Below the pieces are notes generated by a model. That model worked only from the letters and a program-made list of their open reading frames with translations. It did not search any database and was not told the DNA's origin. A stretch of 64,000 nt of DNA, from positions 1 to 64,000 of the forward strand of contig JBAZSD010000001.1 in the NCBI GenBank assembly GCA_041662605.1, written 5' to 3'. Origin of the DNA: Desulfomonilaceae bacterium. Lineage in GTDB: Bacteria; Desulfobacterota; Desulfomonilia; Desulfomonilales; Desulfomonilaceae. Position numbers and translations under genes: made by a program. Shown piece by piece: positions 54,527 to 64,000 of the stretch (within the stretch, counting starts at the first letter, position 1; each line of letters begins with the position of its first letter).

Positions 54527-56329
54527 ATGGATTATTTTGGGTGGATACAATTAGCGCTGTTTGTTGGTCTTCTGCTCGTTTTGACCAAGCCCATGGGGGT
54601 CTACTTGACTAAAGTCTTGGATGTCGAAGGCAAGACTTTTTTGGATCCTGTCATGCGGCCCGTGGAGCGGTTGCTTTATTCTTTGTTGGGTATTGATCCT
54701 AAAAAGGAACAGGATTGGAAACAGTATACATTTTCATTGATAGCGTTCAGTCTCGTTGGAGTATTATTTACTTACTCAGTTCTACGATTGCAGCATCTGT
54801 TGCCGTTGAATCCTCAAGGATTAGGCCCTGTTACCGACCAGCTTGCTTTCAATACGGCCATAAGTTTCACCACAAACACTAACTGGCAAAGCTATGCCGG
54901 TGAATCAACCATGTCATATCTTTCACAAATGGTAGGGTTGACATTCCATAATTTCGCATCCGCAGCTACTGGAATAGCGATCGCCGCTGCCCTCGTAAGA
55001 GGCATTGCGAGGAATTCCTCGAGAACTATCGGAATCTTCTGGACGGACTTGATTCGTGGGACCCTCTACCTGCTTTTGCCGATTTGCCTTATTTACTCCG
55101 TATTTCTGGTATCTCAAGGGATGATCCAAAACTTTAAGCCGTACGAAACGGCGCAAGTTATTGAACCTTACACCTCTCAGGTTCCCAAAAAAGATGCCGA
55201 CGGACAAGAAATCAAGGATACCCAGGGCAACCTGGTAATGGAGCAAAGGAAAGTTGACGTTCAGACCATCGTTCAAGGCCCTATGGCTTCCCAAGTGGCC
55301 ATAAAAATGTTGGGAACAAATGGTGGTGGTTTTACCAACGCCAATGCGGCTCACCCTTATGAGAACCCAACACCTCTTTCCAATTTTCTTCAAATGCTGT
55401 CTATTTTTTTAATACCTAGCGGATTGACGTACTATCTCGGACGGGTTGTTAAGAACCAGAGACACGGCTGGGCCGTATGGAGCGCTATGGCTGCAATTTT
55501 CCTGATCGGATTCCTCGTCTGTTGGTGGGCCGAGAGCACCGTCAATCCCCGGTTCCAGGCGGTGGGCGTTGACGCTTCGTCAGGAAACATGGAAGGCAAA
55601 GAGACACGTTTCGGAATTTTTAATTCAGCCCTTTTCGCCACTGTAACTACTGACGCTTCGTGTGGAGCTGTCAATGCGATGCATGATTCCTTTACTCCCT
55701 TGGGCGGATTGGTTCCTTTACTCAATATGCAGTTGGGAGAGGTAATCTTCGGCGGTGTTGGCGCCGGACTGTATGGCATGATCGTCTTTGTTGTGCTTGC
55801 TGTGTTTCTTGCCGGTCTGATGATCGGGAAAACTCCGGAATACCTCGGCAAAAGAATTGAAGCCTACGATGTGAAAACAAGCGTCATGTTTATAATGGTC
55901 CCTGTCTTGAGCATTCTTGGTTTCACTGCTTGGGCGGCTACAAGTTCATGGGGCCTTGCGGGTTTGAACAATTCAGGACCACACGGCTTCAGCGAGATCC
56001 TGTATGCGTACTCGTCCACTACAGGAAATAATGGCAGCGCTTTTGCGGGACTGAACGCCAACACCTATTGGTATAACATTACCCTGGGAATAGCGATGCT
56101 TCTTGGAAGATTTTTTATGATCATTCCCGTCCTCGCTCTAGCGGGAAATCTTGCGAAAAAGAAATTGGTTCCTCCTAGTGAAGGCAGTTTCCCTGTGTCC
56201 GGTCCTATCTTCACGATACTGCTGACAGGCACAGTTTTGATAGTTGGCGCATTGACGTTTTTCCCAGCGCTATCACTTGGCCCAATTGTCGAACACTATC
56301 TAATGGCTCATTCGAATATTTTATTTTAA
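54527..56329 (+). CDS. kdpA: Potassium-transporting ATPase potassium-binding subunit
   Basis: The protein (600 aa) is the K+-selective channel subunit with four selectivity-filter segments such as TNTNWQSYAGES, GTNGGGFTNANAAHPYENP and TTDASCGAVNAMHDS. It is somewhat longer than the E. coli protein (557 aa); the extra length includes a hydrophilic insert near residues 205-235. The operon order kdpF-A-B-C is conserved. Confidence 0.95.
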   Translation: MDYFGWIQLALFVGLLLVLTKPMGVYLTKVLDVEGKTFLDPVMRPVERLLYSLLGIDPKKEQDWKQYTFSLIAFSLVGVLFTYSVLRLQHLLPLNPQGLGPVTDQLAFNTAISFTTNTNWQSYAGESTMSYLSQMVGLTFHNFASAATGIAIAAALVRGIARNSSRTIGIFWTDLIRGTLYLLLPICLIYSVFLVSQGMIQNFKPYETAQVIEPYTSQVPKKDADGQEIKDTQGNLVMEQRKVDVQTIVQGPMASQVAIKMLGTNGGGFTNANAAHPYENPTPLSNFLQMLSIFLIPSGLTYYLGRVVKNQRHGWAVWSAMAAIFLIGFLVCWWAESTVNPRFQAVGVDASSGNMEGKETRFGIFNSALFATVTTDASCGAVNAMHDSFTPLGGLVPLLNMQLGEVIFGGVGAGLYGMIVFVVLAVFLAGLMIGKTPEYLGKRIEAYDVKTSVMFIMVPVLSILGFTAWAATSSWGLAGLNNSGPHGFSEILYAYSSTTGNNGSAFAGLNANTYWYNITLGIAMLLGRFFMIIPVLALAGNLAKKKLVPPSEGSFPVSGPIFTILLTGTVLIVGALTFFPALSLGPIVEHYLMAHSNILF

Positions 56330-56343
56330 GAGGATAAACCAGG

Positions 56344-58368
56344 ATGACTGCGAAAGCGCTTTCAATCTTCGATCGTGAGATATTAAGTCAAGCGGTTGTA
56401 GAATCTTTAAAGAAACTCAACCCAATAACTATGTTGAAAAATCCCGTTATGTTCGTCACGGAAATTGGCGCGGCCATAACCACGGCGAGCATCATTTTCA
56501 AACCAGAGACTGAGTCATTCGGCTTCGGTGTTCAAATCGCTGTCTGGCTATGGTTTACGGTGTTATTCGCCAATTTTGCCGAGGCGGTAGCTGAGGGACG
56601 GGGCAAGGCCCAGGCAAACGCTTTACGCAAGACTCGCTCCCAAACCACAGCCCATCGCCTACTTCAGGATGGTCTCGTACAGCAGGATATTTCAGCGGAT
56701 AGATTAAGAAAAGACGATGAAGTTGTTGTTTCAGCCGGTGAGACCATCCCGGCCGACGGCGAGGTAATCCAGGGTGTAGCGTCCGTTGATGAGTCAGCAA
56801 TTACGGGGGAATCCGCTCCAGTGATCAGAGAAGCCGGCGGAGACAGGAATTCAGTGACAGGGGGCACGAGGGTACTGTCGGATTTTCTCATAGTAAGGGT
56901 AACAGCCAACCCTGGAGAAAGTTTCCTTGACCACATGATCAGCCTGGTTGAAGGGGCTCAACGCCAGAAAACGCCGAATGAGATAGCGCTCACAATTCTA
57001 CTGGCCGCTTTGACAATAATTTTCCTCGTCGTAATCTTTAGCCTGAAATTTTTCGGAGCTTATTCCGGAGTGTTTTTTTCAATTACTGTTTTGACCGCTC
57101 TTTTGGTTTGTCTCATACCAACTACGATTGGTGGTCTTTTAAGCGCAATCGGTATAGCGGGAATTGATCGTCTGGTACAAAAGAATGTGCTTGCGATGAG
57201 TGGTCGAGCCGCCGAGGCAGCGGGTGACGTTGATGTTCTACTCCTGGACAAGACCGGAACTATTACATTGGGTGACCGGCAGGCGACCGAATTCATACCC
57301 GCTCACGGAGTGCGGGCCGAGGAATTGGCCGATGTGGCGCAACTGGCGTCGTTGGCTGATGAAACACCGGAAGGGAGGAGCATTGTTATACTCGCCAAAC
57401 AATACGGACTTAGAGGGCGAACGCTCTCTGAAATGCCGACCGCCACATTCATCCCCTTCAAGGCGGAAACTCGAATGAGTGGTGTGGATATTGACACCAG
57501 ACGAATCAGAAAAGGAGCGCCTGACGCAGTAATTAAATTTGTTGGAGGCCACCTGCCGGCGTCTGTCGAAGACGCTGTCGCAAGGATATCCAATTCTGGT
57601 GGAACGGCTCTGATAGTGGCTGAGAATGAGAAAGCCATGGGTGTCATCCATCTCAAGGACATTGTGAAAGGCGGATTGAAAGACCGGTTTGAACGATTCC
57701 GTTCGATGGGGATCAAAACCGTCATGATCACTGGTGACAACAGGTTAACTGCGGCAGCGATCGCAAAGGAAGCAGGAGTAGATGACTTTCTAGCAGAGGC
57801 CCGACCTGAAGACAAACTGGCCCTTATTCGTAAGGAGCAGGCCGCCGGGCATCTTGTCGCCATGACGGGTGACGGGACAAACGACGCCCCTGCGCTGGCG
57901 CAGGCCGACGTTGGAGTAGCGATGAATACGGGGACACAAGCAGCCAAAGAAGCCGGCAACATGGTAGATCTTGATTCAAACCCTACCAAGCTTATTGAGA
58001 TAGTGGAAATAGGAAAACAAATGCTCATGACACGGGGCGCTTTAACTACATTCAGCGTCGCAAACGACGCCGCAAAATATTTTGCTATTATCCCAGCGAT
58101 GCTCGTCGCCACATTCCCGGTCATAAGTCCACTGAACATCATGCAGCTTCAATCGCCGCAAAGCGCCATCTTGAGCGCAGTAATTTTTAATGCGCTCATC
58201 ATTGTGGCACTCATTCCGCTTGCTTTGCGTGGGGTTCGCTTTCGACCTTTGAGCGCGGCCAAGTTGTTACGCCGTAATCTACTTGTTTATGGGCTTGGAG
58301 GACTTGTGGCGCCATTTATAGGAATAAAACTGATCGACTTGTTTGTCTCGGCGCTGCGACTAGCGTAG
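56344..58368 (+). CDS. kdpB: Potassium-transporting P-type ATPase subunit B
   Basis: The protein (674 aa) is the catalytic P-type ATPase, with phosphorylation motif [12 protein letters not shown], the actuator TGES ([12 protein letters not shown]) and hinge [22 protein letters not shown]. It hydrolyses ATP to pump K+ through KdpA. The ATG follows an AGAGGA purine stretch. Confidence 0.95.
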   Translation: MTAKALSIFDREILSQAVVESLKKLNPITMLKNPVMFVTEIGAAITTASIIFKPETESFGFGVQIAVWLWFTVLFANFAEAVAEGRGKAQANALRKTRSQTTAHRLLQDGLVQQDISADRLRKDDEVVVSAGETIPADGEVIQGVASVDESAITGESAPVIREAGGDRNSVTGGTRVLSDFLIVRVTANPGESFLDHMISLVEGAQRQKTPNEIALTILLAALTIIFLVVIFSLKFFGAYSGVFFSITVLTALLVCLIPTTIGGLLSAIGIAGIDRLVQKNVLAMSGRAAEAAGDVDVLLLDKTGTITLGDRQATEFIPAHGVRAEELADVAQLASLADETPEGRSIVILAKQYGLRGRTLSEMPTATFIPFKAETRMSGVDIDTRRIRKGAPDAVIKFVGGHLPASVEDAVARISNSGGTALIVAENEKAMGVIHLKDIVKGGLKDRFERFRSMGIKTVMITGDNRLTAAAIAKEAGVDDFLAEARPEDKLALIRKEQAAGHLVAMTGDGTNDAPALAQADVGVAMNTGTQAAKEAGNMVDLDSNPTKLIEIVEIGKQMLMTRGALTTFSVANDAAKYFAIIPAMLVATFPVISPLNIMQLQSPQSAILSAVIFNALIIVALIPLALRGVRFRPLSAAKLLRRNLLVYGLGGLVAPFIGIKLIDLFVSALRLA

Positions 58369-58384
58369 AATTGGAGGATTCTCA

Positions 58385-58966
58385 ATGAACTATTTAATTT
58401 CCCAGCTTCGAATATCCCTGGTTGCAACTATCGTTTTGGCTATAATCTTATGTGGCTTATATCCAGCGTTGATATGGGGCGTAGCTCAGGCGCTGTTCCC
58501 AGAGAAAGCAAATGGCTCGCTAATCATACAAAATGGCAGGACTGTCGGCTCCAAACTCATTGGTCAAAATTTTACCGACTCAAAGTATTTTCATCCAAGG
58601 CCTTCAGCGGCGGGAGATGGAGGATATGACGCTACGAGTTCGGGGGGCAGCAACTTGGGGCCAATATCAAAGAAATTAATAGATTCAGTTAAGGAGCGTG
58701 TTGAGGCGTATCGAGCGGAAAACAACTTGCCGTTGAACGTTCAAGCGCCCGCGGACGCCGTAACCGCCTCAGCCAGCGGTCTTGATCCCCACATCACCGT
58801 CAGGAACGCCTTATTACAGGTGCCGCGAGTCGCGAAGGCTAGAGGCATAGAAGAAAAAACTGTAGTCGAAAAAATCGAAGCCAACACTCAGGGTAGGGAT
58901 TTCTATATATTGGGAGAGCCCAGAGTCAATGTGCTGGCTTTGAATTTATCACTCGACGCGAGGTAA
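58385..58966 (+). CDS. kdpC: Potassium-transporting ATPase subunit C
   Basis: The protein (193 aa) has one N-terminal membrane helix (about 11-33) and the KdpC signature GQNFTDSKYFHPRPSA plus ASGLDPHIT. It helps assemble and stabilise the pump. The stop precedes the TTG start of the KdpD-like gene by two bases. Confidence 0.95.
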   Translation: MNYLISQLRISLVATIVLAIILCGLYPALIWGVAQALFPEKANGSLIIQNGRTVGSKLIGQNFTDSKYFHPRPSAAGDGGYDATSSGGSNLGPISKKLIDSVKERVEAYRAENNLPLNVQAPADAVTASASGLDPHITVRNALLQVPRVAKARGIEEKTVVEKIEANTQGRDFYILGEPRVNVLALNLSLDAR

Positions 58967-58968
58967 TT

Positions 58969-60648
58969 TTGAAGACTCTAGCCGAAGATAGAGCGGGTAG
59001 TTTTCTGAGGATGATCCGTCGGGCCCGTAGGGGGCGGTTTAAGATTTACCTGGGCTATGGCGCCGGAGTAGGAAAGACCTACCAGATGCTGCTCGAAGGC
59101 CACAGGTTGAAAGCCGATGGTATAGATGTCGCTATCGGATTGGTGGAGACACACGGCCGTTCTGAGACACAAAGTCTGATAGAAGGATTGGAGGTCATCC
59201 CAAAACGCAAGGAGGAATACCGAGGAATTACACTTGAAGAGATGGATGTCGACGCTGTCCTATCCAGAAAACCTCAAGTAGCTTTAATTGACGAACTCGC
59301 TCATACCAATATGCCGGGTAGCAAGAATCAGAAAAGATATCAAGATGTTCAGGAAATCCTGGCGGCAGGCGTACACGTCATAACGACTTTGAACGTTCAG
59401 CATCTGGAAAGCCTTTACGACACTGTTGAAAAAACCGTCCACGTTAAAGTCAGGGAGCGTCTACCCGACTGGATATTGGGAGAAGCTGATGAAATAGTCA
59501 ATGTTGATCTGTCACCGGAAGACCTACAAAAACGTCTCCAGGAAGGTAAAATATATCCAGCGGAACGAATTCAGACGGCCCTTTCCAATTTCTTCACAAG
59601 CGACAACCTTGAAACTTTAAGGGAGCTAACTCTTCGTGAACTTGTTTCTCAGATTGATCTAAAAAGAAGGGAAAATCTTGAAGACGAAAACCAGATAGCG
59701 CCTGATCAAGTCATGGTCTGCCTGAGTTCGAGAGGACCTAACAGCGCAAAGTTACTTCGTTACGCCTCTCGTTTGGCCGGAAGATTGAACCGGAACTGGT
59801 ATGCTCTATATGTCCAAACGCCCTCAGAAGCGCCAACCGTGATCGATCCGAGAACACAGACTATCCTGTCTGAGACATTGACTCTTGCAAAGCAATTGGG
59901 GGCCATAGTTTTCACGTACAATGGGGAAGATGTGCCAAAGACGATACTGCGCTTCGTGAAAGAATACAGAGTCGGACATGTTGTTATTGGCAGCCCCGGA
60001 AAAATTCCATTTTGGAAGAGATTTCTCGGCAAACGAAGTCTGGTTGAACTTCTCATCGAAGAGGCACGGGGAATTACAATAGTAGTGCTAGATACACACG
60101 AACCTGTCGTATCTCAAGGAGACAATGAAACCTCGAAGACCGGAATAGTCGAAGATCGCCGCCATGCGTCGGGCCCAAACCCTACTACTATCAGCGTGAC
60201 TACTCTTCTTGCGCCGAACAGGATAATCTTGTGGAATGAACCTATCACGAGGGAAAAATTGCTTCGGGAACTTACCGAAAAGGTCGCTCGCGAATCCGGT
60301 GGTTCTTCAGAGGATATTGTTACCAAATTGTTGAATCGGGAAAATGAATCATCGACATTCTTTAACGAAGGGATCGCTTTCCCACATGTTCGCGTTGCTA
60401 CAATAAAGGAGCCTTTAGTAGCTCTTGGAATACCTTCCCGAGGAGTATTGGACGTTCCGACTGAGACTCCGACAAGATTGGTGTTCCTCATACTGGCGCC
60501 TGCATCAGACCCCAGTGTCCAGGTTCGAATTCTTGGAATGCTAAGTCGTCTGGCAAGAAACCAAGATTTCGTTGAGCAAGTGGCCGGCAGCAATAGCAGC
60601 GAGAAAGCCTGGATTAACATTGTCAAATTTGCGGCAGATCACAAATAG
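58969..60648 (+). CDS. KdpD N-terminal/Usp domain protein fused to a PTS EIIA-like domain
   Basis: The protein (559 aa) has the KdpD sensor domain (Walker A GAGVGKT at 31-37, then VALIDELAHTNMPGS), a Usp domain (about 245-375, with VIGSPGKIPFWKRFLGKRS), and a C-terminal domain (about 410-555) resembling PTS EIIA type 2, including the phospho-His motif in NEGIAFPHVRV. No kinase or membrane domain is present. It presumably binds ATP or K+-linked signals and may act on the separate kinase at 52501. The EIIA-like end may link nitrogen-type PTS phosphorylation to K+ supply, which is known for EIIANtr in E. coli. The start is TTG 58969. Confidence 0.85.
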   Translation: MKTLAEDRAGSFLRMIRRARRGRFKIYLGYGAGVGKTYQMLLEGHRLKADGIDVAIGLVETHGRSETQSLIEGLEVIPKRKEEYRGITLEEMDVDAVLSRKPQVALIDELAHTNMPGSKNQKRYQDVQEILAAGVHVITTLNVQHLESLYDTVEKTVHVKVRERLPDWILGEADEIVNVDLSPEDLQKRLQEGKIYPAERIQTALSNFFTSDNLETLRELTLRELVSQIDLKRRENLEDENQIAPDQVMVCLSSRGPNSAKLLRYASRLAGRLNRNWYALYVQTPSEAPTVIDPRTQTILSETLTLAKQLGAIVFTYNGEDVPKTILRFVKEYRVGHVVIGSPGKIPFWKRFLGKRSLVELLIEEARGITIVVLDTHEPVVSQGDNETSKTGIVEDRRHASGPNPTTISVTTLLAPNRIILWNEPITREKLLRELTEKVARESGGSSEDIVTKLLNRENESSTFFNEGIAFPHVRVATIKEPLVALGIPSRGVLDVPTETPTRLVFLILAPASDPSVQVRILGMLSRLARNQDFVEQVAGSNSSEKAWINIVKFAADHK

Positions 60649-60725
60649 AATCACACTGTTTATTTTGAAGGTGTAGAGCCCGTTATCATGTTCGAAATAA
60701 TATCGATACATCTCCAATAGCCGGA

Positions 60726-62708
60726 TTAGTTTTCAACCATCGTTAAAGTAGCGACTACAGATTTTGGATCAACTCCCCCTTCAATGAAACCGAGAGGGAC
60801 CTCGAACATTTTTCCGCGATCATCAGATGACAATAAATTGAGATCATTCTCTTTCAGAAGGAACGCTTCCGTTATTTTCATGGAATGAGGGTCCATTCGG
60901 TTTCCTGTCAACAAGATGTCATTGTAGGATTTCCCGACTGGAATACGAACGTAGACACGCAGGGAGTCCGCGACGGCTGTTTGAAGCAGATCACTTCGAG
61001 TTTCCAGCTTTGTCACGTGAGCGAGGACAGCGTATCCCAGGTCTTTAGCTTCAGCTTCGTACTTGACAAAATATACCAGGGGCCTCTTCAGATCTCTGTT
61101 TGGAGCCGACTTCCTGTGTACTATTACCCCTTGCGCTCTTTGAAATTCAGCCGAATACCCTGTAAAGTCGCGCCTGGGAATTCTAGGGAGATCAAAGTCG
61201 TATACGTCTCCACTGCTCGATGGAACAGAATAATCCTTAAACGCCTGTCTGTAGGAGATTGTTCCCAATTGAGGGTCCATTTCAAAACCTGGCGGCTTGA
61301 CTACCTGTAGCTCAAGGCCGGAATGCATGCGGTAAAAGGCAGGCTCATCCCAACTGCGAACCGGTAGTCCAAAGGTCAGGAACGACCCCTCTTGCACTCC
61401 GTTCATCAGACCATCTGTCAAGGCCTTCTCCATCAGACTCCGATGATAATGTTCCGCATCATTGTAACACTGGACTACAATGTTGTTGTTCGTAAAATTA
61501 AGTCCCACCACAGCGGCCCCAATCAACGCAGTTGCTATCATCGCTGATCCCCGAAACATTTTTCTCGTGTTTCGCAGCGTATTATTTACCCAAGTAAGGA
61601 ACATCAACGCTATCATCATAAGACCGAAACATGAAACGTAAACCGGCAGGTACCCCAATCCCCATTTCAGTTCCCTCTGGTACTTGGCCGACAAAGTCAC
61701 TAAAAAGGCCGGAAAAATCCAAAAACCAAGTCCCAAAACACCAAGAGCCTTTATTCCCTTCATAGAGACATCTGAATCTTCACCAGATAGATAGTCCCAG
61801 TTAAAGATCCATAGAACAACCCACAGGACAGTAATTGCCACAAGTTGATTAAGAAAATAGGCGCCTGCATAATCCCAGGCTTGCGCCAAATGTCCGAATG
61901 AGAAGAAATAACTTAGTGGAACAGCCGCGAAAACCTGTTTTAGAAAAGCGGTAAACCAGGGCCAAAATTCGAGGCTCAGTGTCGTCCCTTCATAGCTCGT
62001 GTGAAACATGGTTCTTATGACAAGCGCTACGGTGAGGTTCACAGCAACCAGGACAAAAAAGGGACTTGAAAGCTTGAAAATCTTTTTCTTTTCAGAGACA
62101 CCAAGCTCCAGATAACCTACGAGAGCATAAATTGCGCAAAAAGAGTAAAACGCCTCATAAACCAGCAACAGGATAGCAAATAGGAACACACTGGCCACAA
62201 GCTTTATAAGCTGCGGCTTCCGAATGTACCATATAAAGAAAATTAGGGATGCTTCCGCAAGCGCAAATTCTATCTGCATCAAATAATAATAAGAGAGGAT
62301 GGGATCATGGTAGAATCTAAACTGGAAGAATAACGGGGCAACCAGCAAGACAAGTACAAACAAATTCTTATTTCGGGTTATAAGTTGTACAAGATAACCG
62401 AACAATAAGACATTGATTAGAACAAATACGATCTCGCCAATTTTATAAAAGAGCCTGTCAAGATAATAGAACGCCGGATAATAGTAGACCACAAGAGGAT
62501 ACCATCGCCCATCCCTAATGTAATCCTGAACTGTGCTCCAGCAGATTTGGCCAAGATCAGCGCGGGTCAGTGAAGAGATTCCCCTTATACAGGATTCTCG
62601 CCATGCGTCATCCCCTAGAAAAGGGCTTTGTAGGACCGGCAGCAAATTGATTATGTTTACGACAACGGCAAGGACAATTAAATATGTTCTTAGTCTGGTT
62701 CGCGTCAA
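60726..62708 (-). CDS. Polytopic membrane protein, glycosyltransferase-C-like
   Basis: The protein (660 aa) has about ten predicted helices in its first 430 residues and a soluble C-terminal domain. The first loop has the acidic pair LGDDAWRE seen in GT-C enzymes that use lipid-linked sugars, which suggests glycan transfer at the membrane. No known family is certain. It is transcribed together with the upstream gene of similar architecture, 58 bp away. Confidence 0.6.
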   Translation of the reverse strand: MTRTRLRTYLIVLAVVVNIINLLPVLQSPFLGDDAWRESCIRGISSLTRADLGQICWSTVQDYIRDGRWYPLVVYYYPAFYYLDRLFYKIGEIVFVLINVLLFGYLVQLITRNKNLFVLVLLVAPLFFQFRFYHDPILSYYYLMQIEFALAEASLIFFIWYIRKPQLIKLVASVFLFAILLLVYEAFYSFCAIYALVGYLELGVSEKKKIFKLSSPFFVLVAVNLTVALVIRTMFHTSYEGTTLSLEFWPWFTAFLKQVFAAVPLSYFFSFGHLAQAWDYAGAYFLNQLVAITVLWVVLWIFNWDYLSGEDSDVSMKGIKALGVLGLGFWIFPAFLVTLSAKYQRELKWGLGYLPVYVSCFGLMMIALMFLTWVNNTLRNTRKMFRGSAMIATALIGAAVVGLNFTNNNIVVQCYNDAEHYHRSLMEKALTDGLMNGVQEGSFLTFGLPVRSWDEPAFYRMHSGLELQVVKPPGFEMDPQLGTISYRQAFKDYSVPSSSGDVYDFDLPRIPRRDFTGYSAEFQRAQGVIVHRKSAPNRDLKRPLVYFVKYEAEAKDLGYAVLAHVTKLETRSDLLQTAVADSLRVYVRIPVGKSYNDILLTGNRMDPHSMKITEAFLLKENDLNLLSSDDRGKMFEVPLGFIEGGVDPKSVVATLTMVEN

Positions 62709-62766
62709 CTTTCCGGCTCCTTGGAGGTTTTACAAAATGAACCACTTCCACCTCCAAGATTCCTCT

Positions 62767-64000
62767 TTACCATAGGTAACTTGTTCTTCGAACGGTTTTC
62801 ATTCTAACTATTGCCCGAAGGTTCTCTTTTCCGAGTTTCAACATTGCTACGCTCAGATCCCCGGTAAAATCCCAGGGTCTCGATCTGCTATGGATAACTA
62901 CTTCGAGCTTTCTGTGGAAACCACAAAGATTCAACCAGGATTTGATACTGTAATCGCTCAGATATGTTACGTCCTTGGCTTTTGGTTCTTTTTTCTCATA
63001 AGATCTTAAACACTCTGGAACATTGTAGAGGTTGACTCGACAGTCTTGGGTGAATTGTGTGGTTCCTGTAGCCAACTTGGTCAGTATGAGTCTTCCCATT
63101 CGCCCGCTCATTTCCCATTGATCATAACTTCTCACTACGGGGGAGTATATGAACAAATAGGAAAGGAGAAGCATTCCGATCGTCAGGACCAATCCTTGAG
63201 GTTTTAGTGTAGCCAACAGCCCTGAAGATCGAAATCCGGTATTTTGATATTCTAGACCAGCCCTCCAGAAAGCTCTGATACTTTCGGCCAAAGGGTAAGC
63301 TAGGAGGGCGCTAAAAGGAATCACGGGAATGTACATGCTCCTGTGCGCAAAAGTCAGGGTGACCATGAATAGTAGCAAAGGAGCTAAAATCCAGGAGGCC
63401 AGAAAGCAAAGCAGTCGGCCCGATTTTCGTCTGTGCGATGAATCCTGGCCGGACAAGGATCCCACCAGGTAAAGACCCAAATAAAAAGTAAAAAACGAAA
63501 GCATCACAAGTGTCCACCAGTTGGCGTAACAACAGTCCAGCACACCCCACGGATCGCTGGGATAAAGCAGGTCTATGAAGTAATTGTGAAAAAGATTTAT
63601 GAGATAATGATATATGTCCGCATATTCCCAAGGATCCGTCCTGGTATAGCCGCCCAACCCGCCCAGGACTACTGTACGCCATGATAGATAGGCCGATGTT
63701 ATCACGATGAACGGGGAGGTTATTTTGAGCGAAGAGATCAATTTTCCCGGCCAACTACTCTCTTTGGAAAAAAATAAAACCTGGCAGAAAATAATGGCCG
63801 GCAGAATAACAGCGATCTCTTTACCGCCCAAGGCCAAGATATAAAAAATGAGCGATAAGAATATAGACCACTTGTAGTCCAGATTAGACTTACGGCTCTT
63901 TAAAAAAAACCACAGCGAAAGTAACAGAAACACGGCCGCAATGAGGTCATGACGTCTATCGGTGGCAGGAACACTTTCAATGAGAATAGGGTGTAACGCA
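62767..64000 (-). CDS. Polytopic membrane protein, partial (5' end outside the window)
   Basis: The frame continues past a GTG at 63933 to the window edge, where it reads ALHPILIESVPATDRRHDL, so the true start lies beyond 64000. The HP-E-V-R-DL pattern is common in TMTC/PMT-like glycosyltransferases with a DUF1736-type loop. At least seven helices follow, with a hydrophilic tail of about 110 residues. It and the next gene form a pair of related architecture. Function is inferred only as membrane glycosyl transfer. Confidence 0.6.
   Translation of the reverse strand, partial: ALHPILIESVPATDRRHDLIAAVFLLLSLWFFLKSRKSNLDYKWSIFLSLIFYILALGGKEIAVILPAIIFCQVLFFSKESSWPGKLISSLKITSPFIVITSAYLSWRTVVLGGLGGYTRTDPWEYADIYHYLINLFHNYFIDLLYPSDPWGVLDCCYANWWTLVMLSFFTFYLGLYLVGSLSGQDSSHRRKSGRLLCFLASWILAPLLLFMVTLTFAHRSMYIPVIPFSALLAYPLAESIRAFWRAGLEYQNTGFRSSGLLATLKPQGLVLTIGMLLLSYLFIYSPVVRSYDQWEMSGRMGRLILTKLATGTTQFTQDCRVNLYNVPECLRSYEKKEPKAKDVTYLSDYSIKSWLNLCGFHRKLEVVIHSRSRPWDFTGDLSVAMLKLGKENLRAIVRMKTVRRTSYLW

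Overview
The window most resembles an anaerobic, probably sulfate- or organohalide-respiring bacterium of the Desulfobacterota. This is an inference from gene content: a periplasmic formate dehydrogenase beside heterodisulfide-reductase-type HdrA and MvhD electron carriers, double-cubane-cluster (2-hydroxyacyl-CoA dehydratase-like) proteins with an activase, selenocysteine machinery, many universal stress proteins and sigma-54 two-component regulators. There is no rRNA and no CRISPR array.

Layout. 1-1531: a terminator and a complete IS element next to a lone DNA methyltransferase. 1602-11307 (minus strand): one long operon of four universal stress proteins, a TauE/SafE exporter with its usual TIGR02186-type partner, a PEP-synthase-like phosphotransferase, a single-domain response regulator and the methyltransferase. 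11507-18872 (minus): a sigma-54 two-component pair, a small hypothetical gene and a 1248-residue hybrid sensor kinase. 19108-23855 (plus): a DevBCA/MacAB-like ABC exporter, a cation diffusion facilitator and TatA. 24580-25629: selD, itself a selenoprotein gene with an in-frame UGA. 25760-36410 (mostly minus): DUF1573, three MvhD-type proteins, HdrA, a dehydratase-like protein and several broken copies. 36410-42347 (minus): fdhBA and selB. 42479-42765 (minus): a tRNASec-shaped tRNA and a structured leader RNA. 43071-45226: a double-cubane-cluster protein and its ATP-dependent activase. 45267-49865: a LysR regulator and pstSCAB. 49982-60648: a TIM-barrel protein, then a sigma-54 regulator, a sensor kinase and kdpFABC with a KdpD-like/EIIA fusion. 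60726-64000: two polytopic membrane proteins of glycosyltransferase-C type.

The most unusual part is the module at 40380-42765, read on the minus strand as leader RNA, then a tRNA, then selB. The tRNA has the long variable arm and extended acceptor stem of a tRNASec, but its anticodon is GCA (Cys codons) and its discriminator base is U73, both cysteine identity elements. The adjacent SelB has a normal GTPase core and winged-helix tail, but residues that line or neighbour the aminoacyl pocket in ordinary SelB look changed. The same module occurs again in decayed form at 27110-28390 (leader, tRNA remnant, C-terminal half of SelB), and its leader occurs a third time, in tandem, directly upstream of hdrA (36128-36290). 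Because selD uses UGA, an ordinary UCA-tRNASec presumably exists elsewhere in the genome, so this looks like a second, dedicated SelB/tRNA pair. I infer that it delivers Cys (or Sec) to Cys codons in chosen mRNAs, perhaps those of the Hdr/MvhD/Fdh proteins encoded around it.

A second coherent story is potassium uptake. The kdp operon lies behind a sensor kinase that has a good -24/-12 promoter, with a sigma-54 activator upstream, in place of the textbook KdpDE pair. KdpD is reduced to its N-terminal and Usp domains fused to a PTS EIIA-like domain.
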